Source: Pseudomonadales bacterium (lineage in GTDB: Bacteria; Pseudomonadota; Gammaproteobacteria; Pseudomonadales; Pseudohongiellaceae). Taken from it: a stretch of DNA of 64,000 nucleotides. Below are positions 43,916-52,500 of the stretch, piece by piece. Location of the stretch: contig JACKOJ010000002.1 in NCBI GenBank assembly GCA_024234325.1, forward strand, positions 372,001 to 436,000, written 5' to 3'. The notes below the pieces were generated by a model that was not told the DNA's origin, did not search any database, and was given only the letters and a program-made list of their open reading frames with translations. Made by a program: the position numbers and the translations under genes. Positions within the stretch are counted from its first letter, which is position 1. Every line of letters starts with the position of its first letter.

Positions 43916-46900
43916 TTACTGGAGCAGTGACAGTACTTGCTGTGGAGCAGCATTCGCTTGCGCGAGGATCGAGATACCAGCCTGTTGCAGGATCTGAGAT
44001 CTGGACAGAGCCGCCGCTTCCGCAGCGAAGTCCGCGTCCAGGATTCGAGAGTTCGCAGCAGACAGGTTCTCGGCTGTTACCGCCAGGTTGGAGATTGTGG
44101 TCTCGAAACGGTTTTGGATCGCACCGAGATCCGCACGGGCGCTGTTCACAGCGTTCAGAGCGTTATCGACCGCAGTCAGAGCCGCGTTGGCACCATCTTG
44201 AGTAGAGATATCCACCTCAGTCAGGTACTGGCCTGCAATGCCACCACCGAAAGAACCCTGTGACAAACCAAGGCTAGCCAAGGCGCTGTTTCCGTTAGTG
44301 CCACCAGTAAGGCTGATTGCACCTGCAGAGGACAAAGACACTGTTGAGTAAGTTGTCTTAGCATCAGCGTTCGCACGTGTAATGCCAGTAGCACCACCGT
44401 CTGTGAAGTCTGTCTCAGAGATACCAGCACCAGCCAGACCAAAGTTAGCTGCAGATATCGCTCCGCCGTTGGTATCGAGCGCCAGAACAATGTTGCGGCC
44501 ATCGGCAGCAGTAAGAGTTACGCTGCTACCGTTATCTTCCGCAGTTACACCAGTCTGACCAGATACTGAGTTCACTTGGTTGACCAAGAATGTACGGTTT
44601 GAGTCCGCACCGGTCTGGGCAGTCAGGCTCACACTGACGCCATTCAGGTACAAAGTACCTGAGTTGCCTTGAGTTCCTGCTGTCGCTGCGGAAGTACCCT
44701 TCGCAACTGTTGCGTTCACTTTTGCAGATACTCCGGTAGAACCAGTTGACTCGTTGATTGCGGCAGCGATCGCGATGCCTGACGCTTTCTTGCTGCTGGA
44801 GTTCGCGACGTAAGAAGCTGAATCGTTTGATGTTTTAGCGGCATTGATGCTTACACCGTTAATAACCAAATCACCCGAAACAAGTTCCTTTTGAGAGGCT
44901 GCAACAGAATCAGTTCCTGTGGTCGTACCGACGGCCAATCCGAGCACTGTCGCTGCACTACCACCAAGATTTGAGATCTGCACAGAGCTCGAGAGACCAG
45001 TAGTATTGGAGGTAAATACCACATTGTTGTTGGCATCCTGAGAGACAGTAACACCAGACACCTGGCCTTCGATCTCTGCTTTTAACAATGCGAAACTAGT
45101 GTTGTTGTCATTCACGTTAACGCTGACTGTTGCGCCTCCGTCAACCGACACATCGAATGTCGCATTGTCTGCACCTGCCGACGCCACACCGGTATCCGCA
45201 GTAGTAATGGTCGCACCGAATGCACCAGCAGCCGTGACTGCCACAGTACCACCACCATCGGTAACGGTAATGGTTTTGCCTTCCAGGACGTTTTCAGTCA
45301 ATTTAAGGAAACCTGTTCCGCTATCAAGAGTCGCTGTCACACCTGAACCACTCAACTGGGAATTAATTTTCGCCAGCATTCCAGCGGAGTCGGATGTGTA
45401 ATTGCGATCGAGAGTTACCGCGTAGGACGTGCCGGATACATCGACGTTGAACGATACGTCAAGTGCAACAGCACCAGTGCTCGTCCCTGCACTAATTCCC
45501 AACAGGGTACCTGTATTGGCTACACCGCGAATGTCTGACAGGATCACCTCACTGGCAACACCAGTAGTAGCGGATCTGAAGGTCAGTTGTCCATTGTCAT
45601 TCAATGTAGCTGTACCACCAGTCAACTGCGAGTTGATTGCCGCAGCCAATTGAGCGCCAGAGGTGTAGTTGGAATCGAGCGTCACAACTTGATCAATGGT
45701 GTCGTCAAATCGAATATTGAACTTAGCAGGTGAAGTACCAGCTGTTCCAGTGACCGTATCGTTTGCACCCGAGAAACCAAACGCCGCATTCGCTTCGTTA
45801 CCTGCGTTGGGGCTGATAGTTTCGGTAAAGATGATTGTTCTTCCAGTCGCAGTATCTTCTGTAAACACAAGATTACGGCTGGAGTTCAGGCTAGCTGTAA
45901 TACCAAGTGCACCTAATTGCGTGTTGATATCGTCCAACAAGGCCTGGTTACCAGAACCAACACCACCACCTACTGTTGCATCGCGGTAGTCACTATTAAT
46001 AGTGATGTCTGCATTGCCACCACCAACAACACTGATGCGGAAGCTGGTATCGTTTGCCGCTACTGTAGCGAAGTCGATACCTGTTGCAGCCAAAGCCACA
46101 GTACCAGTCAGTTCAGCCACTGTGCCTGTGGGCGTGAAATCGTGTGAGAAACTGGTCAGATCAACAGTTCCTGTACGCAGCGCATTACCATCAGAGAAGT
46201 TACCCCCTGCTGATCGATCCGCAGCACCAGTAACGACAGCAGCAACAGACTGAGGGCCATCGCTAAAGTTGTTTGACGTAAAGGCAACACTACCAGTACG
46301 CACTGCTGCCGTTGCAGCTTGGAACGCATCAGCAACACGTGCTGTAGAGCTCACACTCGATACGCCTGCAGTGAACGTACCACTTGCAAGTCCGGCATTT
46401 GCCAGGTTTGCACCTGCAATTGTAATTTCTCGAGTATTACTGCCCGCAACGAGAGTGAAGCCACCTGTTTTAGTGCCAGCTGCACCAAGGCCAGTAGTGG
46501 CTGATGTAAGCGTTCCAGTGAACGAAGTAGTGATATTGCGGCCATCGGCTGCTTCCAGGCTAACACCTAGTGCGTCGTCTCCGCTGTCTACTGCCACAAC
46601 ACCAGTCAATGCAGATTGTGCGTTAATTGCCGAAACAACGGCTGCGCGTGAAGAAGTAGCGTCTGCAGTTGTCTCAACAGAGATAGTAGTGCCGTTCACT
46701 ACAACAGTACCTGCAGTTACAGAGGCAGTCATTGCAGAACCCGAAGCAGTGTTTTTATCAACGATCGCAGTAACACCAGTCTGGCTGGTGGCGCGGTTCA
46801 CTGCAGCGGCTTTTGCAATTGCAGAGGCGCTTTGGCTTGCTGTAGATGCAGTGTCGTCAGACGCACGGCTTGCTCCGATGCTGACACCGTTGATGACCAG

Positions 46901-47467
46901 ATCGCCACCTGCAAGTGCTGCGCTAGTGGAGATCGCGCTGACACCGGACTTGGAAGACACGCCCAGTGTGTCGGCTGTCAGCTTACCGATGCTGACGCTA
47001 ATCGTCTCACCAGAGTTTGCGCCTACTTGGAAGACAGCTGCGAAGCTACCGTCCAACAGGTTCAAACCGTTGAAGTTTGTTTGCGAACCCGCACGTGTGA
47101 TCTCGGCGATCAGTTGCTGAGTTTCAGCGTTGAGTGCCTGACGGTCTGCGTCGGAGTTGGTACCGTTCGAAGATTGCAGAGCCAGTTCACGGATACGCTG
47201 CAGAGAGTCAGTCATCGCACCCAGGGCGCCTTCCGCAGTCTGTGACAGAGACACACCGTCACCTACGTTACGGATCGCCACGTTCAGACCGTTGATCTGA
47301 GACTGGAAGCGCGTGGAGATCGCCAGACCAGCAGCGTCGTCCTTCGCACTGTTAATGCGCAGACCTGAAGACAGACGTTCCAGAGCCTGGTTGGTGGCCG
47401 CTTGTGAACTGTTCAGGTTACGCTGAGCGTTCAAGGAAGCGATGTTCGTATTAATGATTTGAGGCAT
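43916..47467 (-). CDS. fliC: FliC, giant flagellin (1183 aa)
   Basis: Filament subunit. The conserved D0/D1 ends are intact: N-terminal residues 1-165 (MPQIINTNIASLNAQRNLNS, GLRINSAKDDAAGLAISTRF) and C-terminal 1090-1183 (ENLSAANSRILDADFAAEAA, QAGISILAQANAAPQQVLSL). Between them lie about 920 residues of beta-rich modules. A block starting GGDLVINGVSIGAS at 187-325 recurs as SGDLVINGVSINAA at 864-1010. Four further modules with F-x-V/I-x-V start near 475, 583, 673 and 771. No Cys is seen. ATG 47467 follows CAGGAG. Its A/T-ending codons are more frequent than in neighbours. It carries a sigma-28 promoter and a 200-base leader. Confidence 0.94.
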   Translation of the reverse strand: MPQIINTNIASLNAQRNLNSSQAATNQALERLSSGLRINSAKDDAAGLAISTRFQSQINGLNVAIRNVGDGVSLSQTAEGALGAMTDSLQRIRELALQSSNGTNSDADRQALNAETQQLIAEITRAGSQTNFNGLNLLDGSFAAVFQVGANSGETISVSIGKLTADTLGVSSKSGVSAISTSAALAGGDLVINGVSIGASRASDDTASTASQSASAIAKAAAVNRATSQTGVTAIVDKNTASGSAMTASVTAGTVVVNGTTISVETTADATSSRAAVVSAINAQSALTGVVAVDSGDDALGVSLEAADGRNITTSFTGTLTSATTGLGAAGTKTGGFTLVAGSNTREITIAGANLANAGLASGTFTAGVSSVSSTARVADAFQAATAAVRTGSVAFTSNNFSDGPQSVAAVVTGAADRSAGGNFSDGNALRTGTVDLTSFSHDFTPTGTVAELTGTVALAATGIDFATVAANDTSFRISVVGGGNADITINSDYRDATVGGGVGSGNQALLDDINTQLGALGITASLNSSRNLVFTEDTATGRTIIFTETISPNAGNEANAAFGFSGANDTVTGTAGTSPAKFNIRFDDTIDQVVTLDSNYTSGAQLAAAINSQLTGGTATLNDNGQLTFRSATTGVASEVILSDIRGVANTGTLLGISAGTSTGAVALDVSFNVDVSGTSYAVTLDRNYTSDSAGMLAKINSQLSGSGVTATLDSGTGFLKLTENVLEGKTITVTDGGGTVAVTAAGAFGATITTADTGVASAGADNATFDVSVDGGATVSVNVNDNNTSFALLKAEIEGQVSGVTVSQDANNNVVFTSNTTGLSSSVQISNLGGSAATVLGLAVGTTTGTDSVAASQKELVSGDLVINGVSINAAKTSNDSASYVANSSSKKASGIAIAAAINESTGSTGVSAKVNATVAKGTSAATAGTQGNSGTLYLNGVSVSLTAQTGADSNRTFLVNQVNSVSGQTGVTAEDNGSSVTLTAADGRNIVLALDTNGGAISAANFGLAGAGISETDFTDGGATGITRANADAKTTYSTVSLSSAGAISLTGGTNGNSALASLGLSQGSFGGGIAGQYLTEVDISTQDGANAALTAVDNALNAVNSARADLGAIQNRFETTISNLAVTAENLSAANSRILDADFAAEAAALSRSQILQQAGISILAQANAAPQQVLSLLQ

Positions 47468-47550
47468 GCTTTGATACTCCTGATTGTACACGTTAAACTG
47501 AGTCGCATATCGAAGAGAAGAACTGCTGCTCGCCTTATGCGTTATCAGTG

Positions 47551-47577
47551 TTAACGACTCAAATGCACAAAGCTTTA
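47551..47577 (-). promoter_or_regulatory. Second, weaker sigma-28-like site upstream of fliC
   Basis: On the minus strand TAAA, 15 bases, GTCGTTAA, a 6 of 8 match to the -10 element. It lies closer to the fliC start (leader about 78 bases). It overlaps the hairpin at 47578-47603 only at its outer edge. It may be a second fliC promoter or chance. Confidence 0.4.
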
Positions 47578-47603
47578 GCGTAATTTTGAAAAAAAAATTA
47601 CGC
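47578..47603 (-). promoter_or_regulatory. Hairpin in fliC leader
   Basis: Perfect 8-bp arms GCGTAATT / AATTACGC around a ten-base A-rich (plus strand) loop, within the predicted 200-base fliC leader. On the mRNA the loop is a U-run. Possible post-transcriptional control element. Confidence 0.5.
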
Positions 47604-47671
47604 GGATCAAAGCTCTCTGCGGGCCAGTATAGCGTTCCGGGCACCACACTGAGGAATGCCAAGAGTTCATG

Positions 47672-47698
47672 GTATCGGCCGAGTGTGTGAGGGCTTTA
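47672..47698 (-). promoter_or_regulatory. Sigma-28 (FliA) promoter for fliC
   Basis: On the minus strand TAAA, 15 bases, GCCGATAC: 11 of 12 FliA consensus positions match. It predicts a transcript start near 47665 and a leader of about 200 bases. Confidence 0.85.
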
Positions 47699-47717
47699 GC
47701 AGATCTCCTTTTTATAT

Positions 47718-47802
47718 TCGCCTGCAGGGCAGGCTCCTACAAGAAGACGCAGGCAATTGCTTGCAGAAACGCTTCCGATGTAGGAGCCTGCCCTGCAGGC
47801 GA
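47718..47802. repeat. REP-like repeat pair C1
   Basis: Inverted pair: 47718-47740 (-) and 47780-47802 (+), separated by 39 bases. It lies in the 377-bp divergent gap between fliC and the fliT-like gene, just upstream of the fliC promoter and 43 bases before the fliT-like start codon. Confidence 0.9.
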
Positions 47803-47844
47803 TTCGATGATACCCGACACTCCCAGCCCCAAAAGGACCCGCCC

Positions 47845-48186
47845 ATGACCTCTCCCACCCGCCTGGAACAACAGCAGTGGAGCACCATTCTGGAATTGTC
47901 CACGCGCATGCTGGAACAGGCGGAAACCCGGGACTGGCAGGCACTGGAAGGCCTGATGACGGCGCGGGACAGGCTGCTGAAGCTGTACTTCACACCGGAC
48001 GCCCCGGCGTCCCGCAGCGAAGCACTACGGGAGCAGATTGCGATGATTCAGGAGAACGATCATCTGATCGTGGAATTGACGAAGAAGAATCGGGAACTGC
48101 TGGAAGACGAACTGATCCGGCTGAAGCAGGCCCGCCAGGTGGTCAGCTCCTATCAGCAGAAGCTGCAGCGGGTTCAGCAGGAGTAG
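47845..48186 (+). CDS. fliT: FliT-like flagellar chaperone
   Basis: 113-residue all-helical protein resembling FliT, the export chaperone for FliD. It begins MTSPTRLEQQQWSTILELST and ends with the amphipathic, Leu/Lys/Glu-rich helix NRELLEDELIRLKQARQVVS. FliT usually lies next to fliS; here it is on the opposite strand between flgL and fliC, with a REP-like pair on each side. ATG 47845 is chosen by similarity in length, because upstream codons run through the repeats. The family call is moderate since FliT proteins are poorly conserved. Confidence 0.7.
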   Translation: MTSPTRLEQQQWSTILELSTRMLEQAETRDWQALEGLMTARDRLLKLYFTPDAPASRSEALREQIAMIQENDHLIVELTKKNRELLEDELIRLKQARQVVSSYQQKLQRVQQE

Positions 48187-48195
48187 CGCATTTTC

Positions 48196-48264
48196 GTAGG
48201 AGCCTGCCCTGCAGGCGATTCAGAGTCAATCGATCCCACAATCGCCTGCAGGGCAGGCTCCTAC
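48196..48264. repeat. REP-like repeat pair C2
   Basis: Inverted pair: 48196-48218 (+) and 48241-48264 (-), filling the gap between the convergent fliT-like gene and flgL. With pair C1 it brackets the fliT-like gene. Confidence 0.9.
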
Positions 48265-48277
48265 AATAATTGCTTAC

Positions 48278-49522
48278 CTAGATGTAATTGAAGATGCTGA
48301 GCTTGCTTACCCTGGCGAAACTGGCCTGGGCGGCTTCCAGAATGAAACTCTCCTGGGTCAGCTGGCTGATGGCAGCGGCATAATCCAGGTCCTGCAGGCT
48401 GGACAGCGCCGTCTGGATGGTCAATTTGGAGTCCTCGTTCGCCGTCAGGGTGGAGTCCACCAGGTTCAGGCGAGCGCCTATGGAGCTGCGGGTCTCCAGC
48501 AGGGTGGACTGAGCGTTGCCGAGATTGGTGAGGGTTTTGGACGTCTCCGCAGCCAGTGCCGTCTTGTCAGCCACATTGTCCCCATATAGGTTCAGGGCCG
48601 CCACAAAATCCTCCAGCCCCGTCAGCAGACCCTTGCGATTACTGGATTCCACAATAAAGGTATCCCCAACGGCAGGTCGCCCGGCGATATTCACCGACAC
48701 ACCGGCGAACTCGATATTCTCCCCCGATATATAAGGCTTGTTTTCGATCAGAACGCGGCCATCGGACACCTGACGCACGTTATAGGTGAGGCGGGGCGGA
48801 TTCACGTCGTCCAGCGGACGGAATTCAATCACCACATCTTCAGGGTAGAGCTTGGCGAAGGCCTCTGCATCCAGCACCCGCTCGCCGCCAATGGCAGCAG
48901 GAGGTGTGCCTTTGTTACCCGGATTGGCGTGCGCAATGATGGTCGGCTCGGCACTCTTCACATCCACGAAAATCTTCTTGCCGGAATCGCTCGACGCAAC
49001 GGATGTAGCGGGAGCAATCTGAATGGAGCGCTGTCCCTCGTCGCCCGTAAAGCGGTAACGACCGTCCACCCCGCGCACGAAGGGTTCTCCACTGCCCTGA
49101 TAACCGGCAAAAATGTATTCCCCGTTGGCATCGCGGCTGTTCATCATCTGCGCCATGGCATCAATCGTCGTCTGCAGTTCCACGGCAATATAGCCCCGCT
49201 GAGACTTGTCCAGAGCGCCGTCACCGGCCTGGGTAACCAGTTCCTGCGCCTTGAAGATCAGGTCATTGATGCTGTTGACGGCTACTTCTTCGCGATTGAG
49301 GCGGTTGCGCAGGGTTTCCAGATTGCTCTTGTACTGGGAATTCAGTGCCAGTTCCTGGTTGAGCGCCAGAATGCGCGTGCTGGCCACAGGGTCATCGCCA
49401 GGCGTCAGCACCCGCTTATTCGACGAAATCTGCTCCTGGGTCTTGCTCACGGCCTTCTGCATTTCCAGCAATCCGTTCAGACCCGTGTTATGAATCTGGT
49501 AGGAAGAAAGGCGAATGGTCAT
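48278..49522 (-). CDS. flgL: FlgL, hook-filament junction protein 2
   Basis: HAP3, linking FlgK to the flagellin filament. It starts MTIRLSSYQIHNTGLNGLLE and has the flagellin-like N-terminal helices (SSNKRVLTPGDDPVASTRIL) and C-terminal helix (SFILEAAQASFARVSKLSIF). At 414 residues it is in the normal range and carries no added repeat modules, in contrast to its neighbours FlgK and FliC. It starts 29 bp after the flgK stop with GAGGA before the ATG. Confidence 0.94.
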   Translation of the reverse strand: MTIRLSSYQIHNTGLNGLLEMQKAVSKTQEQISSNKRVLTPGDDPVASTRILALNQELALNSQYKSNLETLRNRLNREEVAVNSINDLIFKAQELVTQAGDGALDKSQRGYIAVELQTTIDAMAQMMNSRDANGEYIFAGYQGSGEPFVRGVDGRYRFTGDEGQRSIQIAPATSVASSDSGKKIFVDVKSAEPTIIAHANPGNKGTPPAAIGGERVLDAEAFAKLYPEDVVIEFRPLDDVNPPRLTYNVRQVSDGRVLIENKPYISGENIEFAGVSVNIAGRPAVGDTFIVESSNRKGLLTGLEDFVAALNLYGDNVADKTALAAETSKTLTNLGNAQSTLLETRSSIGARLNLVDSTLTANEDSKLTIQTALSSLQDLDYAAAISQLTQESFILEAAQASFARVSKLSIFNYI

Positions 49523-49551
49523 GATGGTTGTCCTCTGCGGTACGCTCAGTG

Positions 49552-52500
49552 CTAGATGTTGACAATGGTGTCGAACAGTTCCTTGGCCATGGAGATAAGT
49601 CGCGCCGAGGCGTTGTAGTGCTGCTCGAACTGAATGAGCCTGGCTGCCTCCTCTTCCAGGTTGACCCCGGCCACCCCTTGCAGGGAATCCATGGATTGCC
49701 GAAGTAGGGTCTCACTTGCCTGCTGTGACAGGCGTGCCTGACTGGTCAGCACCCCCGTATTCTCGACGAGTTGCCCATAGGCGCCCTGATAGGTCAGCTT
49801 GCCATTGGCCAGGGTCAGATCCGTGTTCAGATTGGCCATGGCCACGCCGTTGCGGTTGTCCGCCGTTCCGTCGGTGTTGTAGCTGATCAGGAACGAGTCG
49901 CCCGCCTGCGGTGCCCCTTCGCTGCCCAGGCCACTGCCTATGCTGACCTGATATCCCAGGTAATTGCTGACGGCTTTGGGTTGCGCCCCAAAAAGCCCAT
50001 CCCGACGGCTCGAACTCAATTGCGTATTGGCCGCGAGTTGCACATCGAGCGTGCCTCCGACAGTAAAGGCATTGGTATGTGCTTCTCCTCTGGCGCCGCT
50101 GGCAAACAGGGCACCATAGGTGCCCTGCACATTCGATATCGCCAGGGCAGATGAAGCACCGTAGGTATTGGAGTCGAGTGTCAGGGTGCCCTGAGGCGAA
50201 ACACCCACCCGTATCGGGTCTATGCCTTCTGCAGCAAGTGCCGTATTGATGGCATCGCGAATGAGCGTGGCGACGCCTGCGGCTCCCAACTCAGTGCCAG
50301 CCACATTGCCGCCAGCTGCAGGCAGCATGGACGCCGCTCCCCCCGCGACAGCACTGATTGTCAGACCGGCGGAATCGCCCTTGCTGGCAGAGGTCAGAGT
50401 CAGGAAATTGTTGCTGTCGAGCCCGGCAGTCACGATGCCCGGCCCCAAGGCCGCATCCAGCCTGGCCTGCACGTGGGTCAAAATTCCCGGTGGAGTGACA
50501 TCGTCGGGGTTGAGTGCCAGTGCTGTATTGACGCCTGCCAGGTTGATGGGCACGGCGACCGCTCCGTTGACCGAAAGATTGAAGCTGTGCACCCCCACAC
50601 TGAAATCGATGCCACCGGAAACATCCTGATTACCGGTAAAGACAGCCGGCAATGCACTACTACCGCTCAGAGTCACGGGCACCGCATCGTGTCCGTCCAC
50701 GTTTATATTGAAGCTGTGCGGGCCAGCGACGTCAAAATTGAATCCATCCATCAGGCTGACATTGCCAAGCAGGGAAGCATTTGATCCGCCCGTATCCTGT
50801 CCCACGGCTGTGCCGGACTTGATCAGGCCTTGCGTACTGGAGTTGGCAGCAATGCTGATCTTCGCCAGTTCCCCTGTCGTTGTGGAGGTAAAGCGCAAAA
50901 CACCGTCGCCATCGACATCGACGGTCACATGCCCGGCAAGTCCGTTTGTCCCCACAGACGCATCAATCTGAGCCTGAATGTCCGCCGCAATGGTCGCGGC
51001 AGAATTGACGGCATAGTTCTGGTTCAAGGTGATATTGCTGGAATAGACGCCGTCCACGACCAGCAGGAAGGTACTGGCATTGCCGCCACTGAAGTTATGG
51101 GGTTCGTTGGCGTCCAAACCATTGGACAACACTGCTGCAAGAGCACCAACATCAGGGCCACTGATACGCATCGGTGCAAGACCGATGGGATCTTTGACGC
51201 TCACATCAGTGATCTTGACCACACGCTTGTCGCCCACGGAGGAGAACTCCAGGCGACCTTCGGCATTCAGGGAGACATTGACTACCCCGGCACCAATGGC
51301 CGCGTCCACGTCAGCCTGCACGGCTTCGGCAATATCCCGTTGAGCATAGGATCCAGGGGTCAATGGTACATACCATTTCCCGGAACCCAGATCGATGTTG
51401 AATCCAGTCCCCACATCCACTGTCATGCCAAAGGTCAGATTGCTGCGGCCCGTGACACTTCTCAGATCGCCGTCACGTACGGCAATGGAATCTCCCGCAT
51501 TACCTCCGACCTCTACCTTGAGATCCACTCCTGTTGTTGACCGCACTGTCAGGTATTCGCCATCGCTGCTTGCCCGTATACCCAGCTGCTGGAGTGCTCC
51601 ACTGGCATTAATTCGGTCACGCAAAAAATCGGCATTCAGAGGATCTGGAATCGCCTGGGGAAGGTTTTCGCCGTCGGCAATAAAAGTGGGATCCGTGAGA
51701 TTGATCCCGTTCAGGGATACCGTGAGGGGAACGCCAACGTTGTCACTGACGAAATCGTATAACTGCATTTGGCTGAAGGCATTGGCCTTGACGCCCGATA
51801 ACTGGGACAGGCGCTGGGCAATACTCTGTGCCGATTCGTTCTGCTCGATCAGCAGATGCTGCTCGTTCGCATAACCCGTCACAGGATCCGTGGTATTGAA
51901 GGTGAGCAGTTCCTGCTGATACCCGTTGCGACCTTCCCCGATATTGATTCTTGCCGCAGCACTACCGCCGGTGCTTACGGTGGTGCCTCCCGGATCACTT
52001 GGAAATACTTCCTGCACAGACCCTGGCGCATAACTCTGGTTATTCAGAGGCGGCTGCAGCGATATGGGATTTGCGGGGTCGGAATAATCCAGCACGTCAT
52101 AGGTCGTAGGCGAAGTGAAGCGAATCAGAATCGGGGGGCTGAGCTGACCGGGATTGGTGGTAAACGCTGGTGTATCTATATCGGTAACCACCCCGGGATG
52201 AATGAATGCGCCGCCAGAATTGCCGGCACCCATCTGCGTCCGGATCGGTGTGGCAAAAGCAAAGGCCTCGGGCCGGGTTATCTGGACATTGATATCGCTG
52301 ATACCCGTCTTGGTAGGCAGGATTGTGAACTTGTCTCCCGACTGAAAGGAACCGGATTCCAGCGTCAGCGTGAAGCCATCTATCGATATGTCCAGCGGCA
52401 GTTTGTCGGTCAACACCCCTTCGGCCATCAGCTTGCCGTCGGATTCGCGCACGATGGAGTACTGACGTCCCACGCCTTCGAACTTCATCTGGTAGTCGCT

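Noticed and set aside
43916..47467. Giant FliC as an assembly artefact of tandem flagellin genes
   Set aside because: There is only one set of D0/D1 ends and no internal conserved terminus; the interior is a single continuous frame of modules.
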